NCBI GenBank assembly: GCA_900768465.1
Contig: CAAGCY010000004.1
Coordinates: 22,446-86,445 of the forward strand
DNA from: Alphaproteobacteria bacterium
Lineage (GTDB): Bacteria > Pseudomonadota > Alphaproteobacteria > CAAGCB01 > CAG-977
Reading direction: 5' to 3'
Length of the DNA: 64,000 nucleotides
Position numbers and translations under genes: made by a program. Below the pieces are notes generated by a model. The model did not search any database and was not told the origin of the DNA. It saw only the letters and a list, made by a program, of their open reading frames with translations. Positions 33,093 through 42,352 of this stretch are shown in pieces (the stretch's first letter is position 1; each line of letters begins with the position of its first letter).

Positions 33093-34876
33093 TGCGGGAT
33101 TTTTGCAGAAAGCACGAATATCTGCTTGCCGCCGTGTTTTTTTTGCTGACCCAAGCGCCGATTTTCACGCAGCTGATTGATCGTTATCCCGACACGGACA
33201 ACTATACGCACGCGATACGTCTGCTGGATTTGATTCAGTCGAAAACGTGGGCGGAAACGCCGTATATGCATTCGAATTATCCGTTTGGCGAAGTGTTGCA
33301 CTTTACGCGCATTACGGACATTTTTTGGGGGTTGAGCGCCGCGCCGCTGATGTTGTTCCTGCCGTTGAAAAGCGCGGTGTTTTGGGGCGGATACGTTTTC
33401 CAAGCCATTGTCGGCATGCTGACCGCGGCGGCGGTCGTTTGGGCGCTGAAGCCCGTTGTTTCGCCGTTTTTCAGACTGTTCGGCGCGGCGTTTTTTCTGT
33501 TGATGCCTTCGTCTACGGAAACATTCATTTTGTCAAAACCCGATCACCATGCTTTGACGGCGCTGTTTGCCGTTTTGACAATCGGCGGGATGATTCGCGC
33601 TTTGGCGGGCGAAGCCAAAGCCGCGCGGCAAGCGGGACTGTTTGCCGCGTTGGGACTGTGGACGTCCGTAGAAGGAATCGCAATCGCTTACGCCGTGTTG
33701 CTTCCCGTCGTTTTGTCGTGGATTTTCAATCGGGAAAATTTGCGTCCCGCGGTGGCATTCACGGCGTCTTTGTTTGTTTTTTCGACGGCGTTTTTGGCAA
33801 TCAATCCGCCGTACGAAGGCTTCTTTTCACCCGATAACGGCAGACTGTCGTTTTTATTTGCGGTCATTATCGGTTTAAGCGCGGCATCGTTTGCTGTGTG
33901 CGCCCGAATTCAAAGCGCGAATTGGGAAATCCGCTTTGCAGTGCTGGCGGGGGCGGTCGCGGTGTCGGCGGCGATCGTTTTGGGGCTGTTCGGAACGGAA
34001 TCCGTTTTTGCGCCGTGGTTTCCGCCGTTGATTAAAGCCGTATGGGCGAATTCGATTATCGAACTGAAGTCCGCTTTTTCGAGCCGCACGGTGTTTTTGC
34101 TGGTTGAAACGGCGTCTTTGGCGGGATTGGCGTGCGGGGCGGCGAGCTTTAAAAAAGCCGATTCGTTTGAACGCAAAGTTCTGTTTTTGACGGTTTTGCC
34201 CATGCTGATTTTCGCGGGGATGACCGCGGCGGCGTTGAGGTATTCGCGGCTGTCAAGCATTTTTGCCGTGTTTCCGATTGCGGCGGCGGGCAATATTTAT
34301 GCGCGGCGGTCGGGGTCGGCAAAACGTCTGAACTCCGCAGGGGCAATCGCGCTTTTGTACGGTGTTTGCGCGGTGTTTTTAGGCTTTAATTATCAATCCG
34401 TGTTTCGTGTTTTGAATGCGGGAATGACGGCGTCGCCCGCGTTGCTGAAGCCTTTTTTGCCCGTCGGAAAAGGAGCCGTTCTGGCGGAAGCGAACTACGG
34501 ACCGGAAGTGCTTTGGATGACGCAAAAGCCCGTTGTCGGCACGCCGTATCACCGCAACGTCGAAGGCATTGCGGACGGTTTTTTCATGCTGCACGATCAA
34601 AACGCCGCAAACGTCCTTTATTTGCTGAAAAAACATCAAGTTCGGACAATCGCTCTGTACGCGGCAAAGTTCGGTCAGCCGAATGTGCTGAGCTTTGATT
34701 GGCGGGGACGGCGGCGGTACGGTCTGTATTCCGATGCCAAAAACGAATTTTTGGCGCGGCTGGTGCGCGGAACGGATTTGCCGTGCGGCATTAAACCCGT
34801 TGAACCGTCGCCTTTGCCGTGGCTGGTCTATCACGTCGATTTTTCGGACTGCGCTTTGGCGGGGTCTTCGTCCTGA
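33092..34876 (+). CDS. Polytopic GT-C-like membrane protein
   Basis: A 594-residue protein with about 11-12 membrane helices and a C-terminal soluble region (about residues 450-594). It has the acidic DTDNYTHAIRLLD motif after helix 1, an HFTRITDIFW motif and a DHHALTAL motif. These match a widespread alphaproteobacterial family resembling GT-C glycosyltransferases (STT3/PMT-type). It might transfer a sugar from a lipid-linked donor, but activity is unproven. Its ATG shares A with the tldD TGA, and its 3' end overlaps the converging antiporter gene by 46 bp. Confidence 0.7.
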   Translation: MRDFCRKHEYLLAAVFFLLTQAPIFTQLIDRYPDTDNYTHAIRLLDLIQSKTWAETPYMHSNYPFGEVLHFTRITDIFWGLSAAPLMLFLPLKSAVFWGGYVFQAIVGMLTAAAVVWALKPVVSPFFRLFGAAFFLLMPSSTETFILSKPDHHALTALFAVLTIGGMIRALAGEAKAARQAGLFAALGLWTSVEGIAIAYAVLLPVVLSWIFNRENLRPAVAFTASLFVFSTAFLAINPPYEGFFSPDNGRLSFLFAVIIGLSAASFAVCARIQSANWEIRFAVLAGAVAVSAAIVLGLFGTESVFAPWFPPLIKAVWANSIIELKSAFSSRTVFLLVETASLAGLACGAASFKKADSFERKVLFLTVLPMLIFAGMTAAALRYSRLSSIFAVFPIAAAGNIYARRSGSAKRLNSAGAIALLYGVCAVFLGFNYQSVFRVLNAGMTASPALLKPFLPVGKGAVLAEANYGPEVLWMTQKPVVGTPYHRNVEGIADGFFMLHDQNAANVLYLLKKHQVRTIALYAAKFGQPNVLSFDWRGRRRYGLYSDAKNEFLARLVRGTDLPCGIKPVEPSPLPWLVYHVDFSDCALAGSSS

Positions 34877-36048
34877 CTTAAATCCAGCAGCTTTGCCAAT
34901 CCCGCCAAGGAACGCCCTTGGAACAGCACCGATATAATCACCATAAAGAAAATCAGGTTGAACAGGTATGTCGCGTTTTCAATCCCCGCCATCAGCGGAT
35001 AAGTCGCCAGAATAATCGGGACGGACCCTTTCAGCCCCGCCCAGCTGACGAAAATCTTTTCATTCGTGGTGTATTCGCTTTTAATCAGGCACAAAAACAC
35101 CGCCAAAGGACGCGCAAAGAACACCAGACACACCGTCGCGTCCAAGCTTTGCCAGAACACGCCCTTCAGTTCACTGGGGTTGACCAGCAGTCCCAGCGTC
35201 AGGAACATTGCGATTTGAAGCACCCATGCCAAAGCCGATTGAAACTGGATGAACGGGTTGCGGTACGGATAGGACGCGTTGCCCATGATGATGCCCGCCG
35301 TATACAGCGCCAGATAACCGTTGCCTTTGACGATTTGGGTCAGCCCGAACACCAGACACACGACCGCCACGCCGAACACGGGGTACAGCCCTTGATACAC
35401 AAATGACCATTTTTTCAGCATCAGCAAAGCCAGCTTGCCAAACACAAAGCCGCAGGCAATTCCCAAAGTCAGTTGCAAAACCAGATTGGTCAATGCCGAT
35501 ACGGCGTTGACGTTTCCGCCCGTCAGCATTGAAATCGCGACAACGGACAAAATCACCGCCATGGGGTCGTTACTGCCTGATTCGAATTCCAAAACGGATT
35601 TCATGCGGTCGTTTTTCAAATACAGATTGTTGGAACGCAAAATCGTAAACACGGCGGGCGCGTCGGTTGACGACACAATCACGCTGATTAACAGCGACAT
35701 CGTCATTCCCAAATGCAGCAGGTAGTAGCTGAAGACAAACATAAAACCCGCCGTCAGCACGACGCCGACGGTTGACAGCACCGTTCCGCGAACCAAAACG
35801 GGTTTGACGGATTTCCATTCGGTTTCCAATCCGCCCGAAAACAGAATGAACGCCAAAGCGACCGTCCCGATATCGTTTGCGGTTTTTGCGGAATTGAAGT
35901 GAAATCCCGCGCCGTCCGATCCCGCCAGCATCCCGACGGCAAGGAAAATCAACAACGAAGGAATACCCAGATTGCTGGAAATTTTGTTGGCGAAAACGCT
36001 CATCAGCAGCAACGCGCCGCCGACCGCCAAAAGTATGTTCAGTTCCAT
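34831..36048 (-). CDS. K+/H+ antiporter, NhaP2/CvrA type, without the cytosolic domain
   Basis: The 405-residue protein has 12-13 membrane helices of the CPA1 family: SSTDAPAVFTIL, ESGSNDPMAV with the ion-binding acidic residues, and SWAGLKGSVPIILATYP, which matches CvrA closely. E. coli NhaP2 (about 578 residues) carries TrkA-C and CorC-like cytosolic domains that are missing here. The antiporter exchanges K+ or Na+ for H+ and helps pH and volume control. Confidence 0.85.
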   Translation of the reverse strand: MELNILLAVGGALLLMSVFANKISSNLGIPSLLIFLAVGMLAGSDGAGFHFNSAKTANDIGTVALAFILFSGGLETEWKSVKPVLVRGTVLSTVGVVLTAGFMFVFSYYLLHLGMTMSLLISVIVSSTDAPAVFTILRSNNLYLKNDRMKSVLEFESGSNDPMAVILSVVAISMLTGGNVNAVSALTNLVLQLTLGIACGFVFGKLALLMLKKWSFVYQGLYPVFGVAVVCLVFGLTQIVKGNGYLALYTAGIIMGNASYPYRNPFIQFQSALAWVLQIAMFLTLGLLVNPSELKGVFWQSLDATVCLVFFARPLAVFLCLIKSEYTTNEKIFVSWAGLKGSVPIILATYPLMAGIENATYLFNLIFFMVIISVLFQGRSLAGLAKLLDLSQDEDPAKAQSEKST

Positions 36049-36129
36049 GGCTTCCTCCCGTTCTTGAGATGATTGTGATTCAAGGATACAGAATGCGGGC
36101 GGATTCTCAAAGCTGTTTTTTCGGGCAGA

Positions 36130-36168
36130 TAAAAATGAACCGCCGCCTTTAGGGGAAAAGGCGGCGGC
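36130..36168 (-). terminator. Terminator after fadL-like gene
   Basis: An 11-bp perfect stem (CCGCCGCCTTT/AAAGGCGGCGG) with a 6-nt loop is followed on the minus strand by TTCATTTTT. Confidence 0.85.
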
Positions 36169-36201
36169 TTTCAGATTCCTTTAAGGGGTTGGAGGACGCA
36201 A

Positions 36202-37485
36202 TTAGGGGGTTGCGTCAAAGGAATACTGAACTTGCAAACCCAACACGTGGGCTGTTGTGTGATAACGGGCGTCAATTTGTTTAATGGACGGATTGATTTG
36301 CTGATTGCTCAGATTATGACGGTTGTTATGAACGGAATAGTGCGGCAGATACAGGAACATGTATCCCATATCGAACGTCCACGCGTTCTGTTTATAGCTG
36401 GCGCCCAGCGCGATTTCCCAACGGTCGTTGTCGGCAATCGCGGTCGTGCGTTCGTGCGAATTGGGAACGGGGCTTTCGTCAAAACCGATACCCGTGCGGA
36501 ACGTCCAGTTTTCGGAATGGTAGTAGTCCATGCCCAAGCTGAAATTCCACGCGTTTTTCCAACGCTGCGCGACTTCGACTTGAGCCAAAGGAGACGGATT
36601 GGAAGTGTGGATGGTCAGCGCGTCAAAGCGTGTCCAGCGCGTCCATTTTGCGCCCGCGCTTAAACCGATTTTGTCGTTCAGCTTGTGATAACCCGACAAC
36701 TGCACTTGTTCGGGCGCGTCCATCGGCAAAGTAGCGTCATACGTTCCGGCACCGGAGGTTGACGGAGCACCTTTTAAGAAATCAAAATCGCCTTTGATTT
36801 TATGCTGGGAACGCGAACGGTACGAAACGCCCAAACGGGTGTTTTTCGTGAATTCGTACATCGCGCCGACATGCAGACCCCATCCCCAGTCGTCCAGGTC
36901 GAATTCGTTTTCAAACTTCATTCCCGAAGCCGACGTTGTTGACGATGTCAAATCAACATTGGCGTTGCGCGCGAAAATGCCCAAGCCCAAAGACAGTTTG
37001 TCGGTCGCTTTGACGGCGACGGCGGTCGAATAGTCAATCACCGCCAATTCGGAATCGATGCCGTGATCCGTGCCGATCCAATCCTTGGGATATTCAATCG
37101 CCAGACCGAACGGAACGTATACGCCGAAACCGACGGCGACACGGTCGTTGACTTTGTATTGCGCAAAGAAATTCGGAACTTCGGTCGTGACGTTGACGTT
37201 GGTCGAATCGCGTTTGCCGCTGCCCGCAGGATATTCACCCGTCACATCCGCATGCAACTGAATGACGGAAATTCCCGCCTGCACGCCCGTTCCGCCCAGC
37301 GTCATGCCCGCGGGGTTGTATGCCAGCGCGGAATAATCGTCGCCGACGACGCCGCCGCCCGCATACGCTCTGCCCAAACCGGCAACGCTGAAATCATTCA
37401 ACTGCCAACCTGCGGCGTTGGCGGAAGTGGAGGCGCAAACACCTGTCAACGCCAAAGCAATAATTTTAGAAGTGGTCTTAGCCAT
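36202..37485 (-). CDS. Outer membrane OmpP1/FadL/TodX family transporter
   Basis: A 427-residue outer-membrane beta-barrel precursor with a signal peptide ending SANA (about residue 24), then GWQLNDFSVAGLGRAYAGGG and NPAGM, the plug motifs of FadL. It should pass long-chain fatty acids or other hydrophobic compounds. The C terminus ends VQYSF plus DATP, so the terminal Phe is internal. Its ATG lies inside the last codons of the TetR gene (8-nt overlap). Confidence 0.92.
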   Translation of the reverse strand: MAKTTSKIIALALTGVCASTSANAAGWQLNDFSVAGLGRAYAGGGVVGDDYSALAYNPAGMTLGGTGVQAGISVIQLHADVTGEYPAGSGKRDSTNVNVTTEVPNFFAQYKVNDRVAVGFGVYVPFGLAIEYPKDWIGTDHGIDSELAVIDYSTAVAVKATDKLSLGLGIFARNANVDLTSSTTSASGMKFENEFDLDDWGWGLHVGAMYEFTKNTRLGVSYRSRSQHKIKGDFDFLKGAPSTSGAGTYDATLPMDAPEQVQLSGYHKLNDKIGLSAGAKWTRWTRFDALTIHTSNPSPLAQVEVAQRWKNAWNFSLGMDYYHSENWTFRTGIGFDESPVPNSHERTTAIADNDRWEIALGASYKQNAWTFDMGYMFLYLPHYSVHNNRHNLSNQQINPSIKQIDARYHTTAHVLGLQVQYSFDATP

Positions 37486-38152
37486 CGGCTTTATCCTTGG
37501 TTTCCTTTTTGTAAAGGGCGATAATCGAACGCGTTTGTTTAATTATCAGGGAAATCAGTTTGTCGATTTCCTTGTTCCCGTAGTCTTGCCATTTAACGTG
37601 CTTCAGCACGGTTTGTTTGCGGACTTTGAACGAAAACAGCGACGCGAACAGCGGGAACGTGTACAGCGTGATTTCCTCAATCGTCGCGTTGTCCGTCGCG
37701 GCGGTCGCTTTGATAATCAAATCCGCGAAAATTTTGTGAATCGGAAAAATCAATCCTTCGTACAGCGTGGAAAACTCCTCGCCCGGGTTGGCGTATTCAT
37801 GCAAAAACACCGTCACCGCTTCATCGGGCAGCTGTGTGGAATACAGCAGTTCCCCCAGCGCTTTGATAATGTCGCACAAAGCCGTTTCCGCCTGTTCGGG
37901 CGTTGATTTCTTGTCGCTTAAAACGGCGACCGCCGATTCGATTGTTCCGTCAACCGCCGCCCCGACACCGTGAACGATGTTTTCCAAAACGGCGCGGTAC
38001 AGCCCTTGTTTCCCGCCGAAATAATAGGCGATTGCGGAAATGTTCATATTCGCGACACGGGCGATTTCACGGGTTGATGTTTCCGTGTATCCTTTGTCCG
38101 CGAAAACGACCATGGCTTTTTCCAACAATCGTTCTTTTGAATCCGTAGGCAT
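37478..38152 (-). CDS. TetR/AcrR regulator, CecR-like
   Basis: The 224-residue protein has an N-terminal HTH (TSTREIARVANMNISAIAYYFGGKQGLYRAVLENI) very like E. coli CecR (YbiH), and a helical C-terminal CecR_C-like domain. It probably represses its own operon, which continues into the FadL-type porin, and responds to a hydrophobic compound. A possible promoter with a partly dyadic CAATCAATCGTTTG lies upstream at about 38185-38225. Confidence 0.88.
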   Translation of the reverse strand: MPTDSKERLLEKAMVVFADKGYTETSTREIARVANMNISAIAYYFGGKQGLYRAVLENIVHGVGAAVDGTIESAVAVLSDKKSTPEQAETALCDIIKALGELLYSTQLPDEAVTVFLHEYANPGEEFSTLYEGLIFPIHKIFADLIIKATAATDNATIEEITLYTFPLFASLFSFKVRKQTVLKHVKWQDYGNKEIDKLISLIIKQTRSIIALYKKETKDKADG

Positions 38153-38184
38153 TAAAAGCTGTCCTTTTGTTTAACGAAACAGCG

Positions 38185-38226
38185 CCACTTTATCATAAAA
38201 AAATCGAAAGTCAATCAATCGTTTGA
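38185..38226 (-). promoter_or_regulatory. Candidate promoter/operator of tetR-fadL operon
   Basis: On the minus strand TTGATT and TGATAA are spaced by 17 bp, and the -35 region lies in an imperfect dyad (CAATCAATCGTTTG). A TetR operator here is a guess. Confidence 0.35.
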
Positions 38227-38249
38227 ATTTTTTTTTTTGAAGAAAGAGC

Positions 38250-39533
38250 TTATTCGCTCAAAAGCCTTTGTTCTTCAACGGGTTGGACGGTTATTGCGCC
38301 GACGGGGCAGGCGATTTTGCACGCGCCGCAGCCGATGCAAAGGTCGGAATCGAAACGGGGGAAGTCTTCGAACCGTTCTTTTTTGACGGCGTGTTTCGGG
38401 CATTTCATCGCGCACAGCCCGCATTTGACACATTTCGATTCGTCAACGCCCGCCAATCCCGTTTGGGTGCGCCGTTTGTCGGACAGGCTCAAACGGCGAA
38501 TCGCCCCCGACGGGCAGACGTCGCCGCATTTATGGCAGTCGAACGCGCAAAAGTTTTCCGACAAATCGATATGAACGGCGGGATAATCCGAATCGGCTTT
38601 TTTCAAAATCTTCATTGGGCAGTTTTGAACGCATAAATTGCAGTTCAGGCAGTTGTTGGCGAACTTTTCGGGACTGCGCGCGCCCGCGGGAAGGATGACG
38701 CTTTTGACTCTTGCCGCGATTTTTTTGCTTACAATCGCGCCGCTTTTGAACGCCAGAACGGCAAACGCCGCCAATCCCGCCCCGCCGATTAACATTTTGC
38801 GGCGGCTTTCGTTCATTGCCAGCGGATAGGCGGGAATCCTGCCGAACCGAATCCCGCCGCGGCGGCATACGCCCATGCACTTGAAGCATTTGATACAAGT
38901 TTCGTTGTCGACTTTTTTATTCTTGTAATCAATGCTGCCCGTCGGACATTTCGCCGCGCACATGCCGCAGGGAACGCATTTGCGGTTGTCAATGCCGACT
39001 TGAAAAACCGAATGTTTGGCAATCAATCCCAGCACCGCCCCGACGGGACAGATGTGAACGCAGAATGCGCGCCGCTTCAGCAGGGCAATCAACGCAATCG
39101 CGACCGCCGCTCCGATGCCCAGATACGCACCGCTTGCCGCCGAACCGAACAGGGTATAGGGGTCGATACAGCGCACGACCGCCGCCGATCCGCCGATTAA
39201 AACGCCGAACACCAAAGCGGCAAGGATGTATTTGAACGGGTTGCTTTTTTGCAGGCGGATTTTGCGGCGAAACAGCAGACCGACAATCTCTTGCGCCAAG
39301 CCGAGGGGACACAGCGTCGAACAGTAGATTCTGCCGAACAACAGCGTCAAAACAATGATTCCCGCAAACAGGCAGGCGGCAAACACCGTGCCGTCCAGAA
39401 TCGTCCTTTGCAAAGCGGCGGTGAATTGAACGTCAAGGATTTTGACGGGATAGTCTTTGCCCGAAAACAGCAAAACAACCGCGCCCAAGGCAATCATCGC
39501 GACGACAAAGCGCAGGTATTTCAAAGCCGTCAT
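38250..39533 (-). CDS. Membrane-bound polyferredoxin (NapH/NosR-like)
   Basis: This 427-residue protein has four or so membrane helices (residues 1-175) with the NapH-type CxxxCP motifs YCSTLCPLG and CVHICPVGA, then six [4Fe-4S] motifs: CVPCGMCAAKCP, CIKCFKCMGVC, CLNCNLCVQNCP, CAFDCHKCGDVCP, CVKCGLCAMKCP and CIGCGACKIACP. A twin-segment hydrophobic helix with RRKMLIGG (about residue 250) follows the second. It probably conducts electrons from the quinone pool to an unknown acceptor. No nap or nos genes adjoin. Confidence 0.85.
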   Translation of the reverse strand: MTALKYLRFVVAMIALGAVVLLFSGKDYPVKILDVQFTAALQRTILDGTVFAACLFAGIIVLTLLFGRIYCSTLCPLGLAQEIVGLLFRRKIRLQKSNPFKYILAALVFGVLIGGSAAVVRCIDPYTLFGSAASGAYLGIGAAVAIALIALLKRRAFCVHICPVGAVLGLIAKHSVFQVGIDNRKCVPCGMCAAKCPTGSIDYKNKKVDNETCIKCFKCMGVCRRGGIRFGRIPAYPLAMNESRRKMLIGGAGLAAFAVLAFKSGAIVSKKIAARVKSVILPAGARSPEKFANNCLNCNLCVQNCPMKILKKADSDYPAVHIDLSENFCAFDCHKCGDVCPSGAIRRLSLSDKRRTQTGLAGVDESKCVKCGLCAMKCPKHAVKKERFEDFPRFDSDLCIGCGACKIACPVGAITVQPVEEQRLLSE

Positions 39534-39600
39534 TAGTAAATCCTTTCCGTCAAAAAATGGTTGGAACAAGCCTTGAGCAGGCGGATTTCAAGGCTTTGAC

Positions 39601-39628
39601 GGCGAAGCCCCTTTTTCAAGGGGCTTCG
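39601..39628. other. Strong hairpin without U-tract
   Basis: A 12-bp perfect inverted repeat (GCGAAGCCCCTT/AAGGGGCTTCGC) sits between the polyferredoxin promoter region and the end of the dehydrogenase gene. It may stop transcription or protect an mRNA 3' end. Confidence 0.5.
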
Positions 39629-39641
39629 CGTTATGAAACGG

Positions 39642-40799
39642 TTATCCGCCGAACGCTTTTTTGTATACTTCCAGCACCAGTTCTTTTGTGCAGGGGCGCG
39701 GGTTGCCGCCCGTGCAGACGTCCGCCATCGCCGCGTCCGCCAAAGCGGGCAGGTCGGCTTCTTTGACGCCGATTTCTTTCAGCGTTTGCGGAATGCCCAC
39801 GTCCAAAGACAAACGCCGCACCGCGTCAACGGCGGCTTTGCGGTATTCGGGCTGAGCCATGGAATCGACGTTTTCGACGCCCATCATGCGCGCGATTTCA
39901 CGGAACTTTTTGCCCGTGTATTCCGCGTTGAATTCCATGACATAAGGCAGCAAAACGGCGTTCGCGACACCGTGCGGCGTGTCGTAAAACGCGCTGAGCG
40001 GATGCGCCATGCCGTGAACGACGCCCAGTCCGACGTTTGAAAACGCCATGCCCGTGACGTACTGCCCCAACGCCATGCCTTCGCGTCCGTCGGGATCGTT
40101 TTCGACGGCTTTTCGCAGGGATTTGGAAATCAGTTGAATTGCTTTCAGATTCAGCGTGTCCGCCAGTTCCCAAGCCGCCAAAGTCGTGTAACCTTCAATC
40201 GCGTGCGTCAAAGCGTCCATGCCCGTCGCGGCGGTCAGTCCGCGCGGCATCGACGACATCATGTCGGGGTCGACAATGGCGACGACGGGGATGTCGTGCG
40301 GGTCGACGCAAACGAACTTGCGGCGTTTTTCTTCGTCCGTGATGACGTAGTTGATTGTCGTTTCGGCGGCTGTTCCCGCTGTCGTCGCAACGGCGATGAC
40401 GGGGACGCTTTTATGTTTGGTCGGCGCGACGCCTTCCAGCGAAACGACATCCGCGAATTCGGGGTTGTTGATGATGATGCCGATGCCTTTCGCCGTATCC
40501 TGCGGCGATCCGCCGCCGATGGCAATCATATAGTCCGCGCCCGCTTTTTTAAAAGCTTCGACGCCCGATTGGACGACGGCAACGCTGGGATTGGCTTTGA
40601 CGTGATCGAAAATGTCATAAGCAAAGCTGTTCGCGTCCAAAATGTCCGTGACTTTTTTGACGACGTTGAATTTGACCAAATCGGCATCCGTGACAATCAA
40701 AGCCTTTTTAAAGCCGCGGGCTTTGATTTCCGTTACGATTTCGCTGACGGCACCGTGACCGTGATAGCTGGTTTCGTTCAAAATAAAACGTTTAGCCAT
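39642..40799 (-). CDS. fucO: Iron-containing alcohol dehydrogenase, FucO (lactaldehyde reductase)-like
   Basis: A 385-residue group III dehydrogenase with the NAD-binding GGGSPQDTAKG, the ATTAGTAAETT segment and the Fe2+ ligand region GMDALTHAIEGY ... GVVHGMAHPLSAFYDTPHGVANA, which closely matches E. coli FucO. It interconverts lactaldehyde and 1,2-propanediol, or other short alcohols and aldehydes, anaerobically. There are no fucose genes nearby, so a general alcohol dehydrogenase role is possible. The start at 40799 follows AAAGGA. Confidence 0.88.
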   Translation of the reverse strand: MAKRFILNETSYHGHGAVSEIVTEIKARGFKKALIVTDADLVKFNVVKKVTDILDANSFAYDIFDHVKANPSVAVVQSGVEAFKKAGADYMIAIGGGSPQDTAKGIGIIINNPEFADVVSLEGVAPTKHKSVPVIAVATTAGTAAETTINYVITDEEKRRKFVCVDPHDIPVVAIVDPDMMSSMPRGLTAATGMDALTHAIEGYTTLAAWELADTLNLKAIQLISKSLRKAVENDPDGREGMALGQYVTGMAFSNVGLGVVHGMAHPLSAFYDTPHGVANAVLLPYVMEFNAEYTGKKFREIARMMGVENVDSMAQPEYRKAAVDAVRRLSLDVGIPQTLKEIGVKEADLPALADAAMADVCTGGNPRPCTKELVLEVYKKAFGG

Positions 40800-40914
40800 A
40801 TTCCGAATCCTTTCGTTGAAGTGATTGAACGCGGGTATGGTAGCATTTTTTCGAACAAAAATCATCCTGTTCGTGAAGCGGAAAGCTCATAAACGGAAAA
40901 AACGGCGGCAGACC

Positions 40915-42339
40915 TTAATTCCTGATTGTGACAACCTGCAGCAGGTTCGTGTTGCCGCGTTCGTTGAACGGCAGCCCCGCCGTCAAAATGATTTTGTCGC
41001 CCGTCTGCGCGCCGTACAAAGCGCGGCAGTATTCGATGGCTTGAGCGCTGACTTCCGTCAAGGTGTCTTTTACGGAACAAACCACGCTTTCGACGCCCCA
41101 GTACAATGTCATGCGGCGCGCAACCTCCAACGACTTCGTCATGCACAAAATCGGCATGTACGGGCGTTCGCGCGACACGCGCCCCGCCGTTGCCCCGCTG
41201 ACCGTATAAGACACAATCGCTTTGGCGTCGGGCAGGGTTTCAGATATGACCCAAGCCGACGACGTAATCGCGCTTTCGGGCGTTTGTTCGGCAGGCAGTC
41301 TTCCCGCTTTCAAAGACGAACGGTAAGCGTCGCTTTCCTGCGCCGCCATAATGATTTTATTCATCAGCGTTACGGCTTCGACGGGATATGCGCCCGCCGC
41401 CGTTTCCGCCGACAGCATGACCGCGTCCGCCGTGTCGAACACCGCCGTCGCAACGTCCGACGCTTCGGCGCGGGTCGGGGTCGGATTGACCACCATGGAT
41501 TCCAGCATTTGAGTCGCGACAATCACGGGTTTGTTCGCTTTGCGGCAGGAACGCACGATTTTCTTTTGGAATACGGGGACTTGTTCGGGGGGAAGCTCGA
41601 CGCCCAAATCGCCGCGCGCCACCATAATCCCGTCGGACAAGCGGATGATTTCGTCCAAGTGTTCCAACGCGGATGGTTTTTCGATTTTGGACACAATCCA
41701 CGCGCGGTCTTTAATCAGGGAACGCGCCAGCAAAACGTCCTCGGGACGCTGAACGAACGACAGCCCGATGTAGTCCGCGCCCATGTCCAAAGCCGCCTGC
41801 AAATCGTTTTTGTCCTTTTCGGTCAAAGCGTCAATCGGCAGCGGAACACCGGGGACGTTGACGCCTTTTTTGTTGGACAGCATGCCGCCCGTAACGGTGA
41901 CCGTATCGGCGTAATCCGCGCCGAAATCCGTGATGCGCAGACGCACCAGCCCGTCGTTCAGCAGCAAATCCATGCCTTTTTCCATGGCTTTGAAGATTTC
42001 GGGATGCGGCAGGCACACGCGCGTTTCGTCGCCCGCTTCGGGAGACATGTCCAAACGGAACTTGTCGCCCGCGTGCAATTCGATGCGTTTGTCGTCTTTG
42101 AACGTGCCGATGCGCAGCTTGGGTCCCTGCATGTCGCACAAAATCGCCAAAGGATGCCCGATTTCCCGTTCGGCTTGGCGGATGGAAGCAACGTTTGTGC
42201 GGTGCGCGTCGTGCGAACCGTGCGAAAAGTTCAAACGGAAAACATTTACCCCCGCTTCCGCCAAAGCTTTGATTGTTTCGGGCGAGCTTGACGCGGGACC
42301 CAGCGTGGAAACGATTTTCGTAAAGTGCTTTTGCTTCAT
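40915..42339 (-). CDS. pyk: Pyruvate kinase
   Basis: The 474-residue enzyme has TKIVSTLGPASS at the N terminus, NFSHGSHDAH, the catalytic VSKIEKPSALEHLDEI (Lys), MVARGDLGVELP for metal binding and ATQMLESMVVNPTPTRAE. It makes pyruvate and ATP from PEP. Length matches PykF (470). It is preceded by AAGGAG at 9 nt, 13 nt after the mutarotase gene, so the two are co-transcribed. Confidence 0.96.
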   Translation of the reverse strand: MKQKHFTKIVSTLGPASSSPETIKALAEAGVNVFRLNFSHGSHDAHRTNVASIRQAEREIGHPLAILCDMQGPKLRIGTFKDDKRIELHAGDKFRLDMSPEAGDETRVCLPHPEIFKAMEKGMDLLLNDGLVRLRITDFGADYADTVTVTGGMLSNKKGVNVPGVPLPIDALTEKDKNDLQAALDMGADYIGLSFVQRPEDVLLARSLIKDRAWIVSKIEKPSALEHLDEIIRLSDGIMVARGDLGVELPPEQVPVFQKKIVRSCRKANKPVIVATQMLESMVVNPTPTRAEASDVATAVFDTADAVMLSAETAAGAYPVEAVTLMNKIIMAAQESDAYRSSLKAGRLPAEQTPESAITSSAWVISETLPDAKAIVSYTVSGATAGRVSRERPYMPILCMTKSLEVARRMTLYWGVESVVCSVKDTLTEVSAQAIEYCRALYGAQTGDKIILTAGLPFNERGNTNLLQVVTIRN

Positions 42340-42352
42340 CTGTGAAATCTCC

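Noticed and set aside
38221..38240. T-rich run before the polyferredoxin gene end as a terminator
   Set aside because: No stable stem precedes the T-run in either direction.
39601..39628. Terminator
   Set aside because: The 12-bp hairpin has no U-tract on either strand, so it is listed only as a hairpin.
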